Origin: an uncultured Sutterellaceae bacterium | GTDB lineage: Bacteria > Pseudomonadota > Gammaproteobacteria > Burkholderiales > Burkholderiaceae_F | Direction: 5' to 3' | DNA length: 5,421 nucleotides | NCBI GenBank assembly: GCA_947253615.1 | Contig: CAMYAA010000098.1 | Location: forward strand, 1 to 5,421 | Shown: positions 5,379 to 5,421 of the stretch, piece by piece | How the letters are laid out: every line of letters begins with the position of its first letter | Position numbering within the stretch: position 1 is the first letter of the stretch | Translations under genes and position numbers: made by a program | The notes under the pieces: model-generated | What the model was told of the DNA's origin: nothing | Databases searched by the model: none | Seen by the model: only the letters and a program-made list of their open reading frames with translations

Positions 5379-5421
5379 CTGTCTCTTATACACATCTCCG
5401 AGCCCACGAGACCGTACTAGA
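5379..5421. other. Untrimmed Illumina Nextera adapter with i7 index (not genomic)
   Basis: CTGTCTCTTATACACATCT (5379-5397) is the 19-base Tn5 mosaic end used in Nextera libraries. It is followed by CCGAGCCCACGAGAC (5398-5412), the Nextera read-2 primer part. The next eight bases, CGTACTAG (5413-5420), equal the Nextera i7 index known as N702. The final A is the first base of the flow-cell sequence. The order is exactly that of a read running through its insert, so this is assembly contamination, not a transposon end. Confidence 0.98.

Noticed and set aside
5379..5397. Tn5/IS50-like mosaic end
   Set aside because: The following bases are the Nextera read-2 adapter and index in the exact library order, so it is a library artefact rather than a mobile element.

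Overview
The window is a 5.4 kb piece of a Gram-negative chromosome. Every gene I can support reads on the minus strand. The porins have 16-strand-type motifs (signal peptide ending SAFA, mature GVTLYG, C-terminal Phe), and base composition is moderate. Together with a full Ccm (System I) cytochrome c maturation cassette, this suggests a betaproteobacterium, perhaps a gut Burkholderiales such as the Sutterella/Parasutterella group. That placement is inference from protein style; no marker gene is present.

Layout in transcription order, right to left. Positions 5379-5421 are not genomic: they are an untrimmed Illumina Nextera adapter with an i7 barcode. The genomic part opens with ccmF (5358-3400), then ccmH (3403-2732, overlapping ccmF by ATGA) and ccmI (2719-1787, 12 nt after ccmH). 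This is a tightly coupled operon ending in a hairpin terminator at 1731-1758. A 294-base leader region follows, holding several inverted repeats and a terminator-like hairpin. Next comes a complete 361-residue outer membrane porin (1492-407) with a strong intrinsic terminator at 337-366. Then there is an AT-rich intergenic region, and the first 28 codons of a second porin with an identical N-terminus, cut off by the left edge.

CcmF is the proposed haem ligase that joins haem from CcmE to apocytochrome thiols. CcmH is the membrane-anchored thiol oxidoreductase that keeps the CXXCH cysteines reduced, and CcmI is the TPR chaperone that holds the apocytochrome. All three act at the periplasmic face of the inner membrane. 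The porins are a separate transcription unit (or two) for outer membrane diffusion.

No wholly new system is evident. The points most worth checking are: the adapter at the right edge; ccmG missing between ccmF and ccmH, giving an nrfEFG-like order; a long proline-rich insert in CcmH ahead of its CXXC domain; identical porin N-termini encoded with eight silent differences; palindromes at exactly the same distance from both porin starts; a terminator-like hairpin in the leader of the complete porin; and a strong TTA-GGG codon-pair habit in the ccm genes.
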